Shown: positions 22,700-35,381, counted from the first letter of the stretch. The stretch: DNA of 64,000 nucleotides from Zea mays (GCF_902167145.1 NC_050096.1:268172622-268236621), one strand, 5' to 3'. The notes: a model not told the origin generated them from the sequence alone. Translations and numbers: made by a program.

Positions 22700-23818
22700 G
22701 CTTGACCAAATTTTCAAAAACAAAATGGTAATCACCATAAAGGTGAATAACCAACATCACGTCTCCAACATATCTACTTGGGAGAACACATAGGGGGAGA
22801 AAGTATTAGCCCAAAAGCAAAAGGACCGCACCACCACCAATTTCAAAAATGTATTTGTATTAAAGAAGTTTTTCAATTGGTATCTTATTTTTTGATATAA
22901 TTTCAAATTGGTATGATCCCTTTCAAAATTAATATCCAAAACCCTCTTGAACACTAAGAGGAGAATTTCATTAAGGGGGACTTTTGTTTAGTCAAAGGAA
23001 AAGCATTTGAAACAGGGGGAGAAAATTTCAAATCTTGAAAATGCTTCTCGAAATCTTATTCATTTATCTTTGACTATTTGCAAAAAGACTTTGAAAAGGA
23101 ATTTCCAAAACATTTGCAAAAACAAAACAAGTGGTGCAAGCATGGTCCAAAATGTTAAAAGAAATAAAGCAATCCATGCAATTCTATGAATGTATAAATT
23201 GGTTTAATTCCAAGTTACCTTTGCACTTACCTTATGCAAACTAGTTCAATTCTGCACTTATATATTTGCTTTGGTTTGTGTTGGCATCAATCACCAAAAA
23301 GGGGGAGATTGAAAGGGAAATAGGGTCAAACCTTTTCCTAAATGATTTTGGTGGTTGAATTGCCCAACACAAATAATTGGACTAACTAGTTTGCTCTAGA
23401 TTATAAGTTCTACAGGTGCCAAAGGTTCAACACAAACCAATAAAAAGTCCAAGAAAGGGTTCAAATAAAAAGAGCAAAATACAACCGAAGGCTGCCCTGG
23501 TCTGGCGCACCGGACTGTCCGGTGCACTAGGGAGATCAACTCCAAACTTGCCACCTTCGGGTTTTCTGGGAGGCACTCCGCTATAATTCACCAGACTGTC
23601 CGGTGTAGCACCGGACTGTCCGGTGTGCCAAGTGGAGCAACGGCTATCAGCGACAACGGTCGTCTGCAAAAGGTGAACAGTGAGCTACAGTGTGCGGACA
23701 GTTCGCGCAGAGTCAGAGCAGGCGCCAGAAGGCGCACCGGACAGTGAACAGTGACTGTCTGGTGCACCACCGGACTGTCCGGTGGCCCAGTTGTCAGAAG
23801 CTCCAACGGTCGAAGCTC
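22700..23818 (+). mobile_element. 3' end of a Sirevirus (Ji-like): internal tail plus truncated 3' LTR
   Basis: The LTR starts at 23310 (TGAAAGGGAAATAGGG) directly after AAAAAGGGGGAGAT. Upstream, between about 22791 and 23309, are four GGGGGAG-type purine tracts (22791, 22974, 23015, 23299), a known Sirevirus feature. The LTR holds the palindrome CACCGGACTGTCCGGTG and is cut at about 23818, where X-family LTR sequence begins. No coding part remains. Family name Ji is from memory of the LTR start. The left boundary is approximate. Confidence 0.7.
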
Positions 23819-25002
23819 AACTTGTCTCAAAATCATATCATGCATAAAGTAACAGGCTGAGGGTTGTGGTTGAAAAATCATAGGTAATTTATGCATCAAA
23901 GGGATCCAGTGAGCTTGCCATGCTTATCCGGCGAAGGGGGAAGGAGAGCTCGCGGAACTGGCTTCTAGCTCCACCGCCTGGCATAGACTTGCAGATCTGG
24001 CCTGCACGAGACGGCACGAACGCTCCGATAACTATGCAACATGAACAAGCAAACATACAAACCAGCAAGTATACCAACAAATATTTAGTATAGTGGTCAG
24101 AATAGCGATATATTGATGGGTAGAGTCTTGAGTAGAATCTGTGTCATGTGGTGTTGTGATATTACTGGTGGTGGAGCGGAGGTGCTTACCAAGAGGGTGG
24201 ATTGGAGGCGAAGCGACACTATGCGTGTAGCCGTCAGAGTGGAGTAACTGAGTGGGTGGGGTGTTTGCCTTGGCTGAGGGTGTTGAGTGTGTGTGGAGAG
24301 GGAGAGGGTAGCTGGGTGTATTTATAGCTGAGTGTATGTGGTGTAGCACAGTGAAGTTTACTGTTGATGAGAATAGTGACGAATGAATCGTCTGACTTAG
24401 TATGAACAGGAGAGTTATAGGCAGAATATGGGACAAGAGTATTTTGGGAGTTTTCTGGAATATGAACCATGCTTAAGGGATGACATGGTGGGATAGGGAA
24501 TAATTCGATAAGAATTTAGAAACAAGTATTATTGGAATCGGAGTTTGGAAGCCTGGTTCGAAGGAATCTCAAAGTTAAGCGTGCTCAACTTGGAGAAACC
24601 TGGGATGGGTGACCAGATGGGAAGTTCCCACTAGAAGGAAAATCATAGTCACCGGAGTTCGTATGACTGAAATATTGGTCTGGCTGGTCTTAGGTGGACT
24701 GGACAGCATGACGAATGAGTAGTTAAAATTCGGGGTGATCGGATGATCGATGAATAGTAATGATGAATAGTGACGACGAAAAGGTTGCCATAGATATTAT
24801 TGATGAATAGTAACGATGAATAGTAACGATGTCGAATAGTAACGGTGAATAGTAACAATGAATAGTAATGGTGAATAGTCGTATGAACAAACGATGAACG
24901 ATGAATAGTGACACTGAACGAACGATGAGCGATGAATAGGAACTATGAACGAACGGACGAACGATCGAATGATCGGACAAATGATCGAATGATCGGACGA
25001 AC
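23819..25002 (-). repeat. Internal fragment of X-family LTR (probable 3' LTR remnant)
   Basis: It matches 28495-29640 and 54523-55570, starting at CTTGTCTCAAAATCATATCA. Both ends of the LTR are missing. The right end stops in the GAACGATCG-rich zone. Confidence 0.75.
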
Positions 25003-26173
25003 TATCTTCTTTTCTCTTCTCACTGCTCCTTTCTTTCTCTTTGCTCTTCCCACTGGAGGATTCTATCAAAGAGTATTACCATCATACAGAGGAGGAAACC
25101 GAAGACTATGAACCATGTACAACAGTCTTCAACCTAAGAATCACTAAGCATTGTGATCTTAGGGGCGAGGGAGTGGAAAATGGAGTTGCTTGCGATTTGG
25201 CAGAGGGGATTTATCTGGAGTGTGCTTTGCTTTGAGCGAGATGGGAGTTGAGGGAGCTGGTGGGGGGGGGGTTTATAGGCGAGCGAGGGTGCTCGGGGGG
25301 GTGTGGAGTGGTAGTGATGGAGCAAGTGACACGAGGCAGCAAGTGCGACAAGGGGCCTGTTGCCGGCGACAATGGCGGTGGGTGCGCTGCAAAGGGGGGC
25401 GTGGGTGGCGGTAGTGCGCTGCAAAGGGGGCGTGGGGCAGTGGTAGTGCGCATGGAGGCGGGCACGCGTGCGAGGGGCACAAGTGAGTGGTGGGGTCAAT
25501 GACCCTGATGTTTGTGGTCTCTGGTTCCAAGAATCTTTGCCTCTATGTATGGTAATAACTCCTTTTGTCCTCTTTTTCTGTTTACCTTGACTCAGGGGTA
25601 GTGCTTTGATTCTCACAGTCGGTCCTTTTGACTGAGCGACTGGATAGGTTCCTCTGTAGCTTATTCCATGCTTCAAGGGTAAGCTTCCCGGTATCTTCTT
25701 GGGTAAGGTGCTTTTCTCTTGAGATGGGTTAAGGGGAGAATGGAAGCATAAGATGAGGATTAGCTCTAATTTGTGGTCTATGTTTTTAGAGAAAACCTTT
25801 CTTAAAAAGAAAGAAAACACACAAGCTCAGCAATGATAAGCACAAACAAATCAAATGTTTTGAATAAGGGAGGAATAGAGTTTTCCAAATCATGAACTAC
25901 TTGGATTCGGGGGCTAAGCATAACTACTATTGCTCAGCTCCTGAATTGAGAACTATGCTAAACGCGACTTATGAGCACTAACGTTAAAGCATCACATATG
26001 CACTCAAAAGAGGAGAAAACATCAAGAAAAATTCATTTTGAAATGCCCTAGGGTGCCACACAATTAGAGTTTTGCAAAACACGAGTCTACACGATTACCT
26101 CTCATTCATGGAGGGCTCTGGCCAAAGTGAAGAAAAACTTCACTACCCAATGCATGCAGAGGACTGGGCATAA
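25003..26173. other. Non-coding internal region of element X
   Basis: On the minus strand it contains a purine-rich stretch (about 25055-25005) and a TATA-like CTATAAAC near 25275 followed by a C-rich leader. The 228-codon open frame at 25134-25820 (minus) is low-complexity His/Pro/Thr-rich and has no supported function. GC-rich blocks alternate with AT-rich ones, which suggests a chimera. Confidence 0.45.
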
Positions 26174-27310
26174 CTAACTCAGATCTGACAGCTTCTCTTC
26201 TAGCGAGCCTGACACACAACTTTCATCTGAGACATCTCCTGGATGGGTCAAGAGGGAGATGATGTTGATGACTTCTTCTGGCGGCGACTGAGATGGCAAC
26301 ACGGGGTCAAACTCTTCTTCAAGCAAGACTGGCTCTTGTAGCTCCTCAGAGGGCGGTGGTGCTGGCGGGGTGCTTGCAGCTTCTTCCTTGACTTTAAGGG
26401 ATGGTGCTGGAATCTTCTTCATGGTGAGGGGCTCAAACAACTCCGGCGGAGGATCTTGGGAGGATTCAGGGTGCTCTTGCTTATTCATAGCCTGAGGGAG
26501 GACTGGAATTCCTTCCAAGACTATGGCTCCTTCCGAAAGTTCCCAAGCCTTCTTCTCTCCTCTGATAGAGATCGGGTGACCTTCAAGAATCTGGGGATCT
26601 TCAACTCTCATGGGTTGAACTGGGTTGGATGGAGCGGGCTCTTGGATCTGCAGGGCTCTATGTTGGTTATGGGTGACCAAGTAGGCCTCCATCAACTTCT
26701 GGACGTGCTCATCCTTGGCTTGCTTCAGGGCTTCAACAGCAATGACTTCACGACTTTCCAAGGCAGCTACACGAGCTTGAGCTGTGGTGAGATACACATG
26801 GAGCTAACGGTTGCGCTTCTCTGCATCTTCTGCTCGGGCAATCATCTGACGGTGGTGCCGAGCCAAGAAATCATACTGCGCATCCAGGGTGAGCAGGTAT
26901 GCAGTGAGGTACACGACTGTGGGGTCATCCTCAAGCAGCTGATGTGCTTCCAATGCACGCATCCTTGCCATCCAAACAGGATGGTCTCTCTAAAAGGGCG
27001 GAAAGAATCTGAGCGGTGTGTCGGCCACTTCTTCCTCATAGATCTGACACATGGCCCTCAATGCCTTGTGAGCGACGACTTGGCAGGTGTCTTTGAATCT
27101 GTGTCCAGCAGTAGTGACACTCCATTCCACATGGTGCGGACTAGATCCAATGTATACAGTCACGACACACTTCACCGTGCCATGCTCGACGAATTCACGA
27201 CCATCATACTCTGGCTGGCTCCTGATTCCGAGGTGGACTGTGCATGCTCTCAGGCTCTCAGCAACTTGGGGAAACCATCTTCATTCTGGCAAAAGCTGGT
27301 TTGACAACGA
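26174..27310 (-). pseudogene. Single ORF of element X, unknown function, in gag position
   Basis: About 375 codons lie in one frame, interrupted by TGA at 27281, TAG at 26990 and TAG at 26804. The first half has an ordered, globular look: LPE-stop-RWFPQVAESLRA, then EYDGREFVEHGTVKCVV, YIGSS, a WSVTTAGHRFKDTCQ block, KALRAMCQIYEEE and TPLRFFPP. The middle is a helical stretch (YLTAYLLTLDAQYDFLARHH to ALESREVIAVEALKQAKDE), possibly coiled coil. The C-terminal third is acidic and Pro-rich. I recall similar hypothetical proteins in maize and sorghum repeat annotation, without a known activity. It is neither a recognisable capsid protein nor an enzyme. The start codon is not certain; the open frame reaches further upstream to the primer site. 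Confidence 0.6.
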
Positions 27311-27448
27311 ACCTCCATCTGACTTTTGAGAGAAAAAAGGGGGAAAGCATTTTTGAAAGGAGGGATGAGAGCAAGAACTTTTTTTAAGAAAATAGTTTTG
27401 ACTCAAAAACTTTTGGATCACACTAAGGGTTACGTCCTGCGGCCAACC

Positions 27449-27466
27449 TAACAGCTCCGATACACA
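27449..27466 (-). other. Probable primer-binding site of element X
   Basis: The minus strand next to the LTR end reads TGTGTATCGGAGCTGTT, resembling the initiator-tRNA-Met site TGGTATCAGAGC with changes. Confidence 0.45.
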
Positions 27467-30400
27467 TGCAAGGTTGGGAACAGTCGTAACTCTAACTCGA
27501 TCTCCTTTTTCTAAAAAACAACAAATAAGCAAGGGTGAGTACAAACGTACTCAGCAGCCCACCTTCACCCGCGGAATGGGGAAATCAGATATAATGCATG
27601 GAATATGTAGAGCTCAGGATATTTTGCAAAAACAGAAATATTTTATGCAGGGTTGTTTTGTAAAACATTTTGTATTTTTCAAAGCGCATCCTCTCCCAAA
27701 GGAGCAGGAAGTTTTTCAATATTAGAACAAAATCCCCTGGACTAAACCATCCAGGTATCTCAGCAGTTTCCCACTGGTTTTCATTTTCAAAAACAGCTAC
27801 TGGACTTCTCGTCCACCATAGCTCACGGCTCAACCGCTAGACCTTTTAAAAACCACTTTTCTCAAACGCACCCTTTTTTTGAAAACAAAACACTAATTGC
27901 CATACCACACCAGACTCGTCCATTCCTATGGACACAGACTATTCGAATAGGTTTGAACTCTGCGCAGAGGGGTACACTTTACCCACTAGTCCGACTCTGC
28001 GATCTCATGACCAATGAGATCCGAATCCAAATCTCTTTCTTTCCTCACACGTCCTAACCTTAACGGTTATACCGGAAGGAGTCAGGACACCGCCATGTCC
28101 AAACCGGACAAAACATTCCCCCTCCTTATCCTCCCGGTGCTCCCCAGCCTTCATAACCCTGGGGTTGGACCGTACGAGTTCAGATTGAGTGACTGCCTAC
28201 ATAGTCTCGAGTGGTTGTACTTATCATGAGTACATGTAGTGAAAGATGACAAACCGGTCCTTATATGAGGGGACAATCCTTCTGCTCACACCTAAACCAG
28301 CTGAGCCATCACCTTAGGCCCTCCCCTAAACCAGGGAGTCCCTGATCATCCCTACTCAAAGGTGATAATGGTGAAAACCCTTCATCATACACATTTTGAA
28401 AATCATTTTCTTTTGAAAACTCACACCTTTTCTCAAATCATTTGTAACAAATATATCAAGGATTTATTGCGGCAAGCGGCTGGGTGGCCATAATAACTTG
28501 TCTCAAAATCATATCATGCATAAAATAATAGGCTGAGGGTTGTGGTCGAAAAATCATAGGTAATTTATGCATCAAAGTGATCCAGTGAGCTTGCCATGCT
28601 TATCCGGCGAAGGGGGAAGGAGAGCTCGCGGAACTGGCTTCTGGCTCCACCGCCTGGCATAGACTTGCAGATCTGGCCTCCACGAGACGACATGAACGCT
28701 CCGATAACTATGCAACATGAACAAGCAAACATACAAACCAGCAAGTATACCAACAAATATTTAGTATAGTGGTCAGAATAGCGATATATGGATGGGTAGA
28801 GTTTTGAGTAGAATCTGTGTCATGTGGTGTTGTGATATTATTGGTGGTGGAGCGGAGGTGCTTACCAGGAGCGTGGACTGGAGGCGAAGCGACACTATGC
28901 GTGTAGCCGGCAGAGCGGAGTAACTGAGTGGGTGGGGTGTTTGCCTTGGCTAAGGGTGTTGAGTGTGTGTGGAGAGGGAGAGGGTAGCTGGGTGTATTTA
29001 TAGCTGAGTGTATGTGGTGTAGCACAGTGAAGTTTACTGTTGGTGAGAATAGTGACGAATGAATCGTCTGACTTAGTATGAACAGGAGATTTATAGGCAG
29101 AATATGGGACAAGAGTATTTTGGGAGTTTTCTGGAATATGAACCATGCTTAAGGGATGACATGGTTGGATAGGGAATAATTCGATAAGAATTTAGAAACA
29201 AGAATTATTGGAATCAGAGTTTGGAAGCTTGGTTCGAAGGAATCTCAAAGTTAAGCGTGCTCAACTTGGAGAAACCTGGGATGGGTGACCAGATGGGAAG
29301 TTCCCACTAGAAGGAAAATCACAGTCACCGGAGTTCGTATGACTGAAATATTGTTCTGGCTGGTCTTAGGTGGACTAGACAGCATGACAGATGAGTAGTT
29401 GAAATTTGGGGTGATCGGATGATCGATGAATAGTAACGATAAATAGTGACGACGAAAAGGTTGCCATAGATATCATCGATGAATAGTAACGATGCTGAAT
29501 AGTAATAGTGAATAGTGATGGTGAATAGTGCGTATGAACGAACGATGAACGATGAATAGTGTCGATGAACGAACGATGAACGATGAATAGGAACTATGAA
29601 CGAACGGACGAACGATCGAATGATCGGACGAACGATCGAACGATCGGACGAACGAACGATCAGAATTTCGGCAGCATAACGGCAGGACAAAGATTATCTG
29701 GAAGAACGATGAATAGGGACTATGAATGAACGATGAACGATGAATAGGAACTATGAACAAACGATGAACGATCGAATGATCGAAGGAACGAATGATCGGA
29801 ATTTTGGCAGCATAACGACAGGAAAAAGATTATTTGGACGAACGAACGGACGAACGATCGAACGATCGAACGAACAGACAAACGAATCATGAACGATCGG
29901 ACGAACGAAGGAACAAACTAAGAACAGGGGGACGAACGATCGAAGAACGACCGGATGATCCTTGTGCTAGTGTGTGCTTGTGCGGAACATGGAGTGGGTG
30001 TGTGTGTGTGGGGGAAGAGAGTTGCCATGAAATGGCTTGGGGTGGGATGAGAGGAGGCCCTTGCCCCTCTATTTATAGCCATTATGGGGGGATTAGTGGG
30101 AGGGATGAGAGGATTAGTGGGAGGATGAGAGGATTAGTGGGAGATTAGCATGGATTTGTCTTGTATAAGTGAGATTAGCTTGTAGAGCTCACCGTATGAC
30201 ACTGGAGGCATACGTATACGTATGAGCATGAGGAAAGTTATGAAGAAAATATTTATAGGGACTTGAAAAATGATTCTGAAGGTATTTCTCAATAGGAAAA
30301 TACTTGGAGATATATCAGTGGAATATTTGGACAGTATTTCTGGAAAGAACTTGAAGGGGATTACTCGGGAAATATCTGGGCGGTATTTCTGGAAGAATTT

Positions 30401-30636
30401 GAGGGGGATCACTGGAGAAATATCTGGGCAGTATTTCTGAAAAGAATTTGAGGGTGATCACTGGGGAAATATTTGTAGGATATTTTGAGGAGGATTTTGG
30501 AGAGAATATAGACCACTATAATTTATTCGTTGATATCAACTTGCAAACAAACATTTTGAAACAAAATTTGAAATTAATTTTGAATTTAGAGGGAGTTTGA
30601 GAAATTTTCAAGATTTGAATTTTTTGGGATGCTACA
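27467..30636 (-). repeat. 5' LTR of element X, 3170 bp
   Basis: It aligns with the solo LTR at 53264-56611 from the GCAAGGTTGGGAACAG motif to GGGATGCTACA. It lacks about 200 bp found at the left end of the solo LTR (53264-53466), so either the end was deleted or the subfamily differs. A minus-strand TATAAATA box lies near 30071. The length is similar to Tekay/Prem1-class LTRs, but the family was not verified. Confidence 0.75.
29430..29940. repeat. GAACGATGAATAG / GAACGATCG simple-repeat zone of X LTR
   Basis: Interspersed short units (GATGAATAGTAACG, GAACGAACGATCG, GATCGGACGAAC) form a low-complexity block. Equivalent blocks lie at 24740-25000 and 55290-55990. Confidence 0.85.
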
Positions 30637-31397
30637 ATTAATTTGTTAGTGTGCAAAAATCTCTTGCTTTAGAGATTAAAAGGAATGAAATGCTATCTTC
30701 TGAGTTATCTGCTTGCCATGAAACTGTATCTAGTTTAAAGAGGTTAAATGATGATTTAAATGCTAAGCTAGAGGAAGCTAATAAATCTAGTTCATGTGTA
30801 GAGCATGTTAGTATTACAAATTTGAATGATGAAGTGGCAAGTCTTAATGCTCAACTTAAGACTTGCAAAAATGATTTTGATAAGTTAAAATTTGCTAGGG
30901 ATGCCTACACAATTGGTAGACACCCCTCTATTAAGGATGGACTTGGTTTTCGAAAGGAAACCAAGAACTTAACAAGCCAAAAGGCTCCCGTTCTCAACAA
31001 GGAGAAAGGGAAGGCTCCTATGGCTAGTAGTTCACAAAAATGTCATGCTTACATTTATGATAGAAAGTTTTCTAGGAATGCTCATTATAAAAGAAGTTAT
31101 GATGCTTTTAATTCACATGCTATGTTTGCTTCTAGCTCTACTTTTGTGCATGATAGACGTAGGCCTAGGAGAAATCATGTTGTGCATCATGTGCCTAGGA
31201 AAGTGTGTAATGAATCTACTACCATTTACCATGCTTGCAATACTTCATTTGCGCTTTTATGTAAGAATGAAAAAGTAGTTGCTAGAAAGTTGGGATCCAA
31301 ATGCAAAGGAGACAAAACTTGCATTTGGGTTCCAAAGGCTATTGTAACTAACGTTGTAGGACCCAACAAGAGTTGGGTACCTAAAACCCAAGCGTAA
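30637..31397 (+). pseudogene. gag C-terminal part of Sirevirus F
   Basis: The frame is joined at the X boundary by an in-frame TAA. The coiled-coil segment (residues such as QKSLALEIKRNEML) and the basic tail ending WVPKTQA are the same as in gag of Sirevirus G. The gag domain proper and the zinc knuckle lie upstream and are missing. It ends at TAA 31395-31397; the same TAA is present in G, so this is the natural gag end. Confidence 0.8.
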
Positions 31398-34300
31398 CTT
31401 GTCTTGCAGGTTTATGCATTTGGGGGCTCAAGCTGGATTATTGACAGCGGATGCACAAACCACATGACGGGGAGAAGAAGATGTTCACCTCCTACGTCAA
31501 GAACAAGGATTCCTAGGATTCGATCATCTTTGGAGATGGGAACCAAGGCAAAGTTAAAGGATTGGGAAAGATAACCATTACATCTGAGCATTCTATCTCA
31601 AATGTGTTCTTAGTTGAATCGCTCGGGTACAACTTATTATCTGTAAGTCAATTATGTAACATGGGTTATAATTGTCTATTTACAAATATAGATGTTTCTG
31701 TCTTTAGAAGGAGTGATGGTTCATTAGCGTTTCAGGGTGTATTAGACATCAAACTCTACTTAGTTGATTTTTTGAAAGAGGAGGCTGATCTAGATGCATG
31801 CTTAATAGCTAAGACTAGCATGGGCTGGCTGTGGCACATGTTGGGATGAAGAACCTTCATAAACTTCTAAAGGGAGAACATATGTTAGGACTAACCAATG
31901 TCTGCTTCGAGAAAGATAGACCTTGTGCAGCTTGTCAGGCAGGAAAACAAGTGGGAAGCACTCATCACAGCAAGAATGTGATGACAACATCAAGACCACT
32001 GGAGCTTCTTCACATGGACCTCTTCGGACCCGTTGCCTACCTTAGCATCGGGGGAAGTAAGTATGGTCTTGTAATTGTTGATGATTTATCCTGCTTCACT
32101 TGGGTGTTCTTTTTGCAGGATAAATCAGAAACCAAGGGACCCTAAAGCGCTTTCTAAAGAGGGCTCAAAATGAATTTGAGCTCAAGGTGAAAAAGATAAG
32201 AAGCGACAATGGGTCCGAGTTCAAGAATATGCAAGTGGAGGAGTATCTTGATGAAGAAGGCGTCAAGCATGAGTTCTCCGCTCCCTACACACCACAACAA
32301 AACGGTGTGGTAGAGAGGAAGAACAGGACACTCATTGACATGGCAAGGACGATGCTTGGAGAATTCAAGACGCCCGTGCGGTTTTGGTCGGAAGCTGTGA
32401 ACACATCCTGCCACGCCATAAACCGGCTCTATCTGCATTGTCTCCTCAAGAAGACCTCCTACGAACTCCTTACCGGTAACAAACCCAATGTCTCTTACTT
32501 TCGTTTATTTGGGAGCAATTGCTACATTTTGGTGAAGAGAGGTAGACATTCCAAATTTGCTCCCAAAGCTGTAGAAGGGTTTTTACTAGGGTATGACTCA
32601 AATACAAAGGCGTATAGGATCTTCAACAAATCATCGGGTTTGGTTGACGTCTCTAGCGACGTTGTATTTGATGAGACTAATAGCTCTCCAAGAGAGCAAG
32701 TTGATCTTGATGACATAGATGAAGATGATGTTCCAACGGCCGCAATACGCACCATGGCGATTGGAGATGTGCGACCTCTGGAACAACAAGAGCAAGATCA
32801 ACCTTCTTCCTCGACAATAGTGCATCCCCCAACTCAAGATGATGGACAGGTTCCTCAAGAAGAAGCGTGTGATCAAGGGGGAGCACAAGAAGAACAAGTT
32901 ATTGAGGAAGAAGCACCACTGGCCCCTCCAACTCAAGTCCGAGCGATGATTCAAAGAAATCACCCCGTCGATCAGATTCTGGGTGACATAAGCAAGGGAG
33001 TAACAACTCGCTCACGTTTAGCTAATTTTTGTGAGCATTACTCGTTTGTCTCTTCTATTGAGCCTTTTAGGGTAGAAGAGGCCTTGTAAGATCCGGACTG
33101 GGTGTTGGCCATGCAGGAAGAGCTCAACAACTTCAAGAGGAATGAAGTCTGGAGCCTGGTGCCACGTCCAAAGCAAAATGTTGTGGGAACCAAGTGGGTG
33201 TTCCGCAACAAACAAGACGTTCACAGGGTGGTGACAAGAAACAAGGCTCGACTTGTGGCAAAAGGTTATGCCCAAGTCACAGGTTTGGATTTCGAGGAGA
33301 CTTTTGCTCCTGTGGCTAGGCTAGAGTCTATTAGAATATTATTAGCCTATGCCGCTCACCACTCTTTCAGGTTGTTTCAAATGGATGTGAAGAGCGCTTT
33401 CCTCAACGGGCCAATAAAGGAGGAGGTGTACTGGAACAACCCCTTGGCTTTGAGGATGATAGGTACCCCGACCATGTGTTTAAGCTCTCTAAGGCGCTCT
33501 ATGAACTTAAGCAAGCCCCAATAGCATGGTATAAATGCCTTAGAGATTTCTTAATTGCTAATTCTTTCAAGGTCGGGAAAGCCGATCCCACTCTTTTCAC
33601 TAAGACTTGTGACAGTGATCTTTTTGTGTGCCAAATTTATGTCGATGACATAATATTTGGTTCTACTAACCAAAAGTCTTGTGAGGAGTTTAGCAGGGTG
33701 ATGACTCAAAAGTTTGAGATATCGATGATGGGCGAGTTGAACTACTTCCTTGGGTTCGAAGTGAAGCAACTCAAGGACGACACCTTCATTTCTCAAACGA
33801 AGTACACGCAAGACCTTCTCAAGAGGTTTGGGATGAAGGACGCTAAGCCCGCTAAGACACCTATGGGAACTGACGGACATGTCGACCTCAACAAAGGAGG
33901 TAAGTCCGTTGATCAAAAGGCATACCGGTCTATGATAGGATCATTACTTTATTTATGTGCTAGTAGACCGGATATTATGCTTAGCGTATGCATGTGTGCT
34001 AGATATCAATCCGACCCAAGGGAATGTCACCTTGTGGCCGTTAAGCGGATTCTTAGGTATTTAGTTTCTACGCCTTGCTCCGGGATCTGGTATCCAAAGG
34101 GGTCTACCTTTGACTTGATTGGATATTCAGACTCTGATTATGCTGGATGCAAGGTTGATAGGAGGAGTACATTAGGGACATGCCAATTCCTAGGAAGGTC
34201 ACTGGTGTCTTGGAGCTCAAAGAAACAAACCTCTAATGCCCTATCCACCGCTGAGGCCGAGTATGTTGCCGCAGGACAGTGTTGCGCGCAACTACTTTGG

Positions 34301-34591
34301 ATGAGGCAAACCCTCCAGGACTTTGGCTACAATCTGAGCAAAGTCCCACTCCTATGTGACAACGAGAGTGCAATCCGCATGGCGGATAATCCTGTTGAAC
34401 ACAGCCGCACTAAGCACATAGACATCTGGCATCACTTTCTGAGAGACCACTAGCAAAAGGGAGATATCGAGGTTTTTCATATTAGCACCGAGAACCAGCT
34501 AGCCGATATCTTTACCAAGCCGTTAGATGAGAAAACCTTTTGCAGGTTGCGTAGTGAGCTAAATGTCTTAGATTTGCGTAACTTGGATTGA
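31398..34591 (+). pseudogene. pol of Sirevirus F (protease, integrase, RT, RNase H), frameshifted
   Basis: Protease DSGCTNHMT is near 31450. The integrase zinc region is damaged: compared with G, 13 bases are missing after GWLWH (near 31833), between short GCA repeats, which shifts the frame. The integrase core shows SDNGSEFKN and PQQNGVVERKNRT (32205-32330). RT starts after a TAA near 33090, has [11 protein letters not shown] and YVDDIIFGS near 33640; a frameshift lies near 33430-33480. RNase H has STAEAEYVAAGQ near 34250 and DNESAIRM. A TAG at 34451 precedes the last 46 codons (ADIFTKPLDEKTF), ending at TGA 34589-34591. Confidence 0.88.
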
Positions 34592-35381
34592 TCTATAGCA
34601 TACATGTGTTTTATGCCTTTGATCATGTTACTTTATGCATTTATGAAATTTGTTGCTTATTTATGGTGCTCAAGCTCAAGTTGTGCAAGGGATCCCTGGA
34701 CCTCACAAGTCCATGTGTGAATGATGCACATATTTAGGGGGAGAAGTGCTACAACTTGACCCTTTGAGACTAACCCTTGTGTTTGAGTATACTTGATGTA
34801 GTCTCAAAGGCGAATAGAAAGGGAAAGGTGAACTTGGACCATGCAAAGATTTCCACTGCACTCTGGTATTAGTGTACTTAATTCCAAGTTCATTCTTATG
34901 CTCTTATTGCCTTTTTGCTCTTAATTGACATTTTTGGTGAGGCAATGGGGTTAAAGGGCCAAGAATGATCCCGTTTTGGTGCTTAATGCCAAAGGGGGAG
35001 AAATTAAGGCCAAAGCAAATGGATCAGCTACCACTTGTGAATTTTGAAAACAATAGAGTTAGAACTTTTGATTTGTCAAAATACTCTAATTGCAAAATTT
35101 GGTCTCTTATGGGGAAGGATTTTAATTATGGGAAAAGGGGGAGTTTTTGGCACTTGATCAATTTTACTCTTGGAATAACTCTCTATGTGCCCAAACAAGT
35201 GTGTTTAACTTAGAGTTAGGAAAAAGAATTTGATTTGCAAAAACAAACCAAGTGGTGGCAAAGAATGATCCAAATATGCCAAATTAGAGTCAAAAACAAT
35301 TTGGTCTTCAATTTGAATCGATGTTGCATGTTTTGTATTGCTTTTTATTGTGTTGGCATAAATCACCAAAAAGGGGGAGAT
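34592..35381 (+). other. 3' non-coding tail of Sirevirus F with multiple polypurine tracts
   Basis: GGGGGAG tracts at 34733, 34991, 35131 and 35368; the last directly precedes the LTR. Multiple such tracts are a described Sirevirus feature. No envelope-like ORF is seen; the 82-codon frame at 34965 looks incidental. Confidence 0.75.

Larger units (their letters stand above)
23819..30636 (-). mobile_element. Long-LTR element X: near-full LTR, one ORF, remnant of second LTR
   Basis: The right LTR (27467-30636) starts TGTAGCATCCC on the minus strand, is followed by a primer-binding-like site and an ORF in the gag position, then about 1.2 kb of non-coding DNA, and then a middle piece of the same LTR (23819-25002) in the same orientation. 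No protease, RT or integrase is visible, so it appears non-autonomous or deleted. Right-flank target bases are ATTAA at 30637, inside the Sirevirus F gag. The left flank is a different Sirevirus, so a rearrangement or deletion removed the original left junction. Confidence 0.65.

Noticed and set aside
25134..25820. 228-codon minus-strand ORF
   Set aside because: Low-complexity His/Pro/Thr composition, crosses a TATA-like box and a leader-like C-rich tract, no recognisable domain.
26456..27304. 282-codon plus-strand ORF
   Set aside because: It lies over the minus-strand ORF of element X, which has ordered sequence and resembles known hypothetical proteins; the plus frame looks like a shadow.
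29430..29940. Satellite or telomere-like array
   Set aside because: The units occur inside a defined LTR that is found three times in the window, so they are an LTR feature.
34592..35381. Envelope-like ORF expected in some Sireviruses
   Set aside because: Only an 82-codon frame without signal peptide or membrane segment is present.
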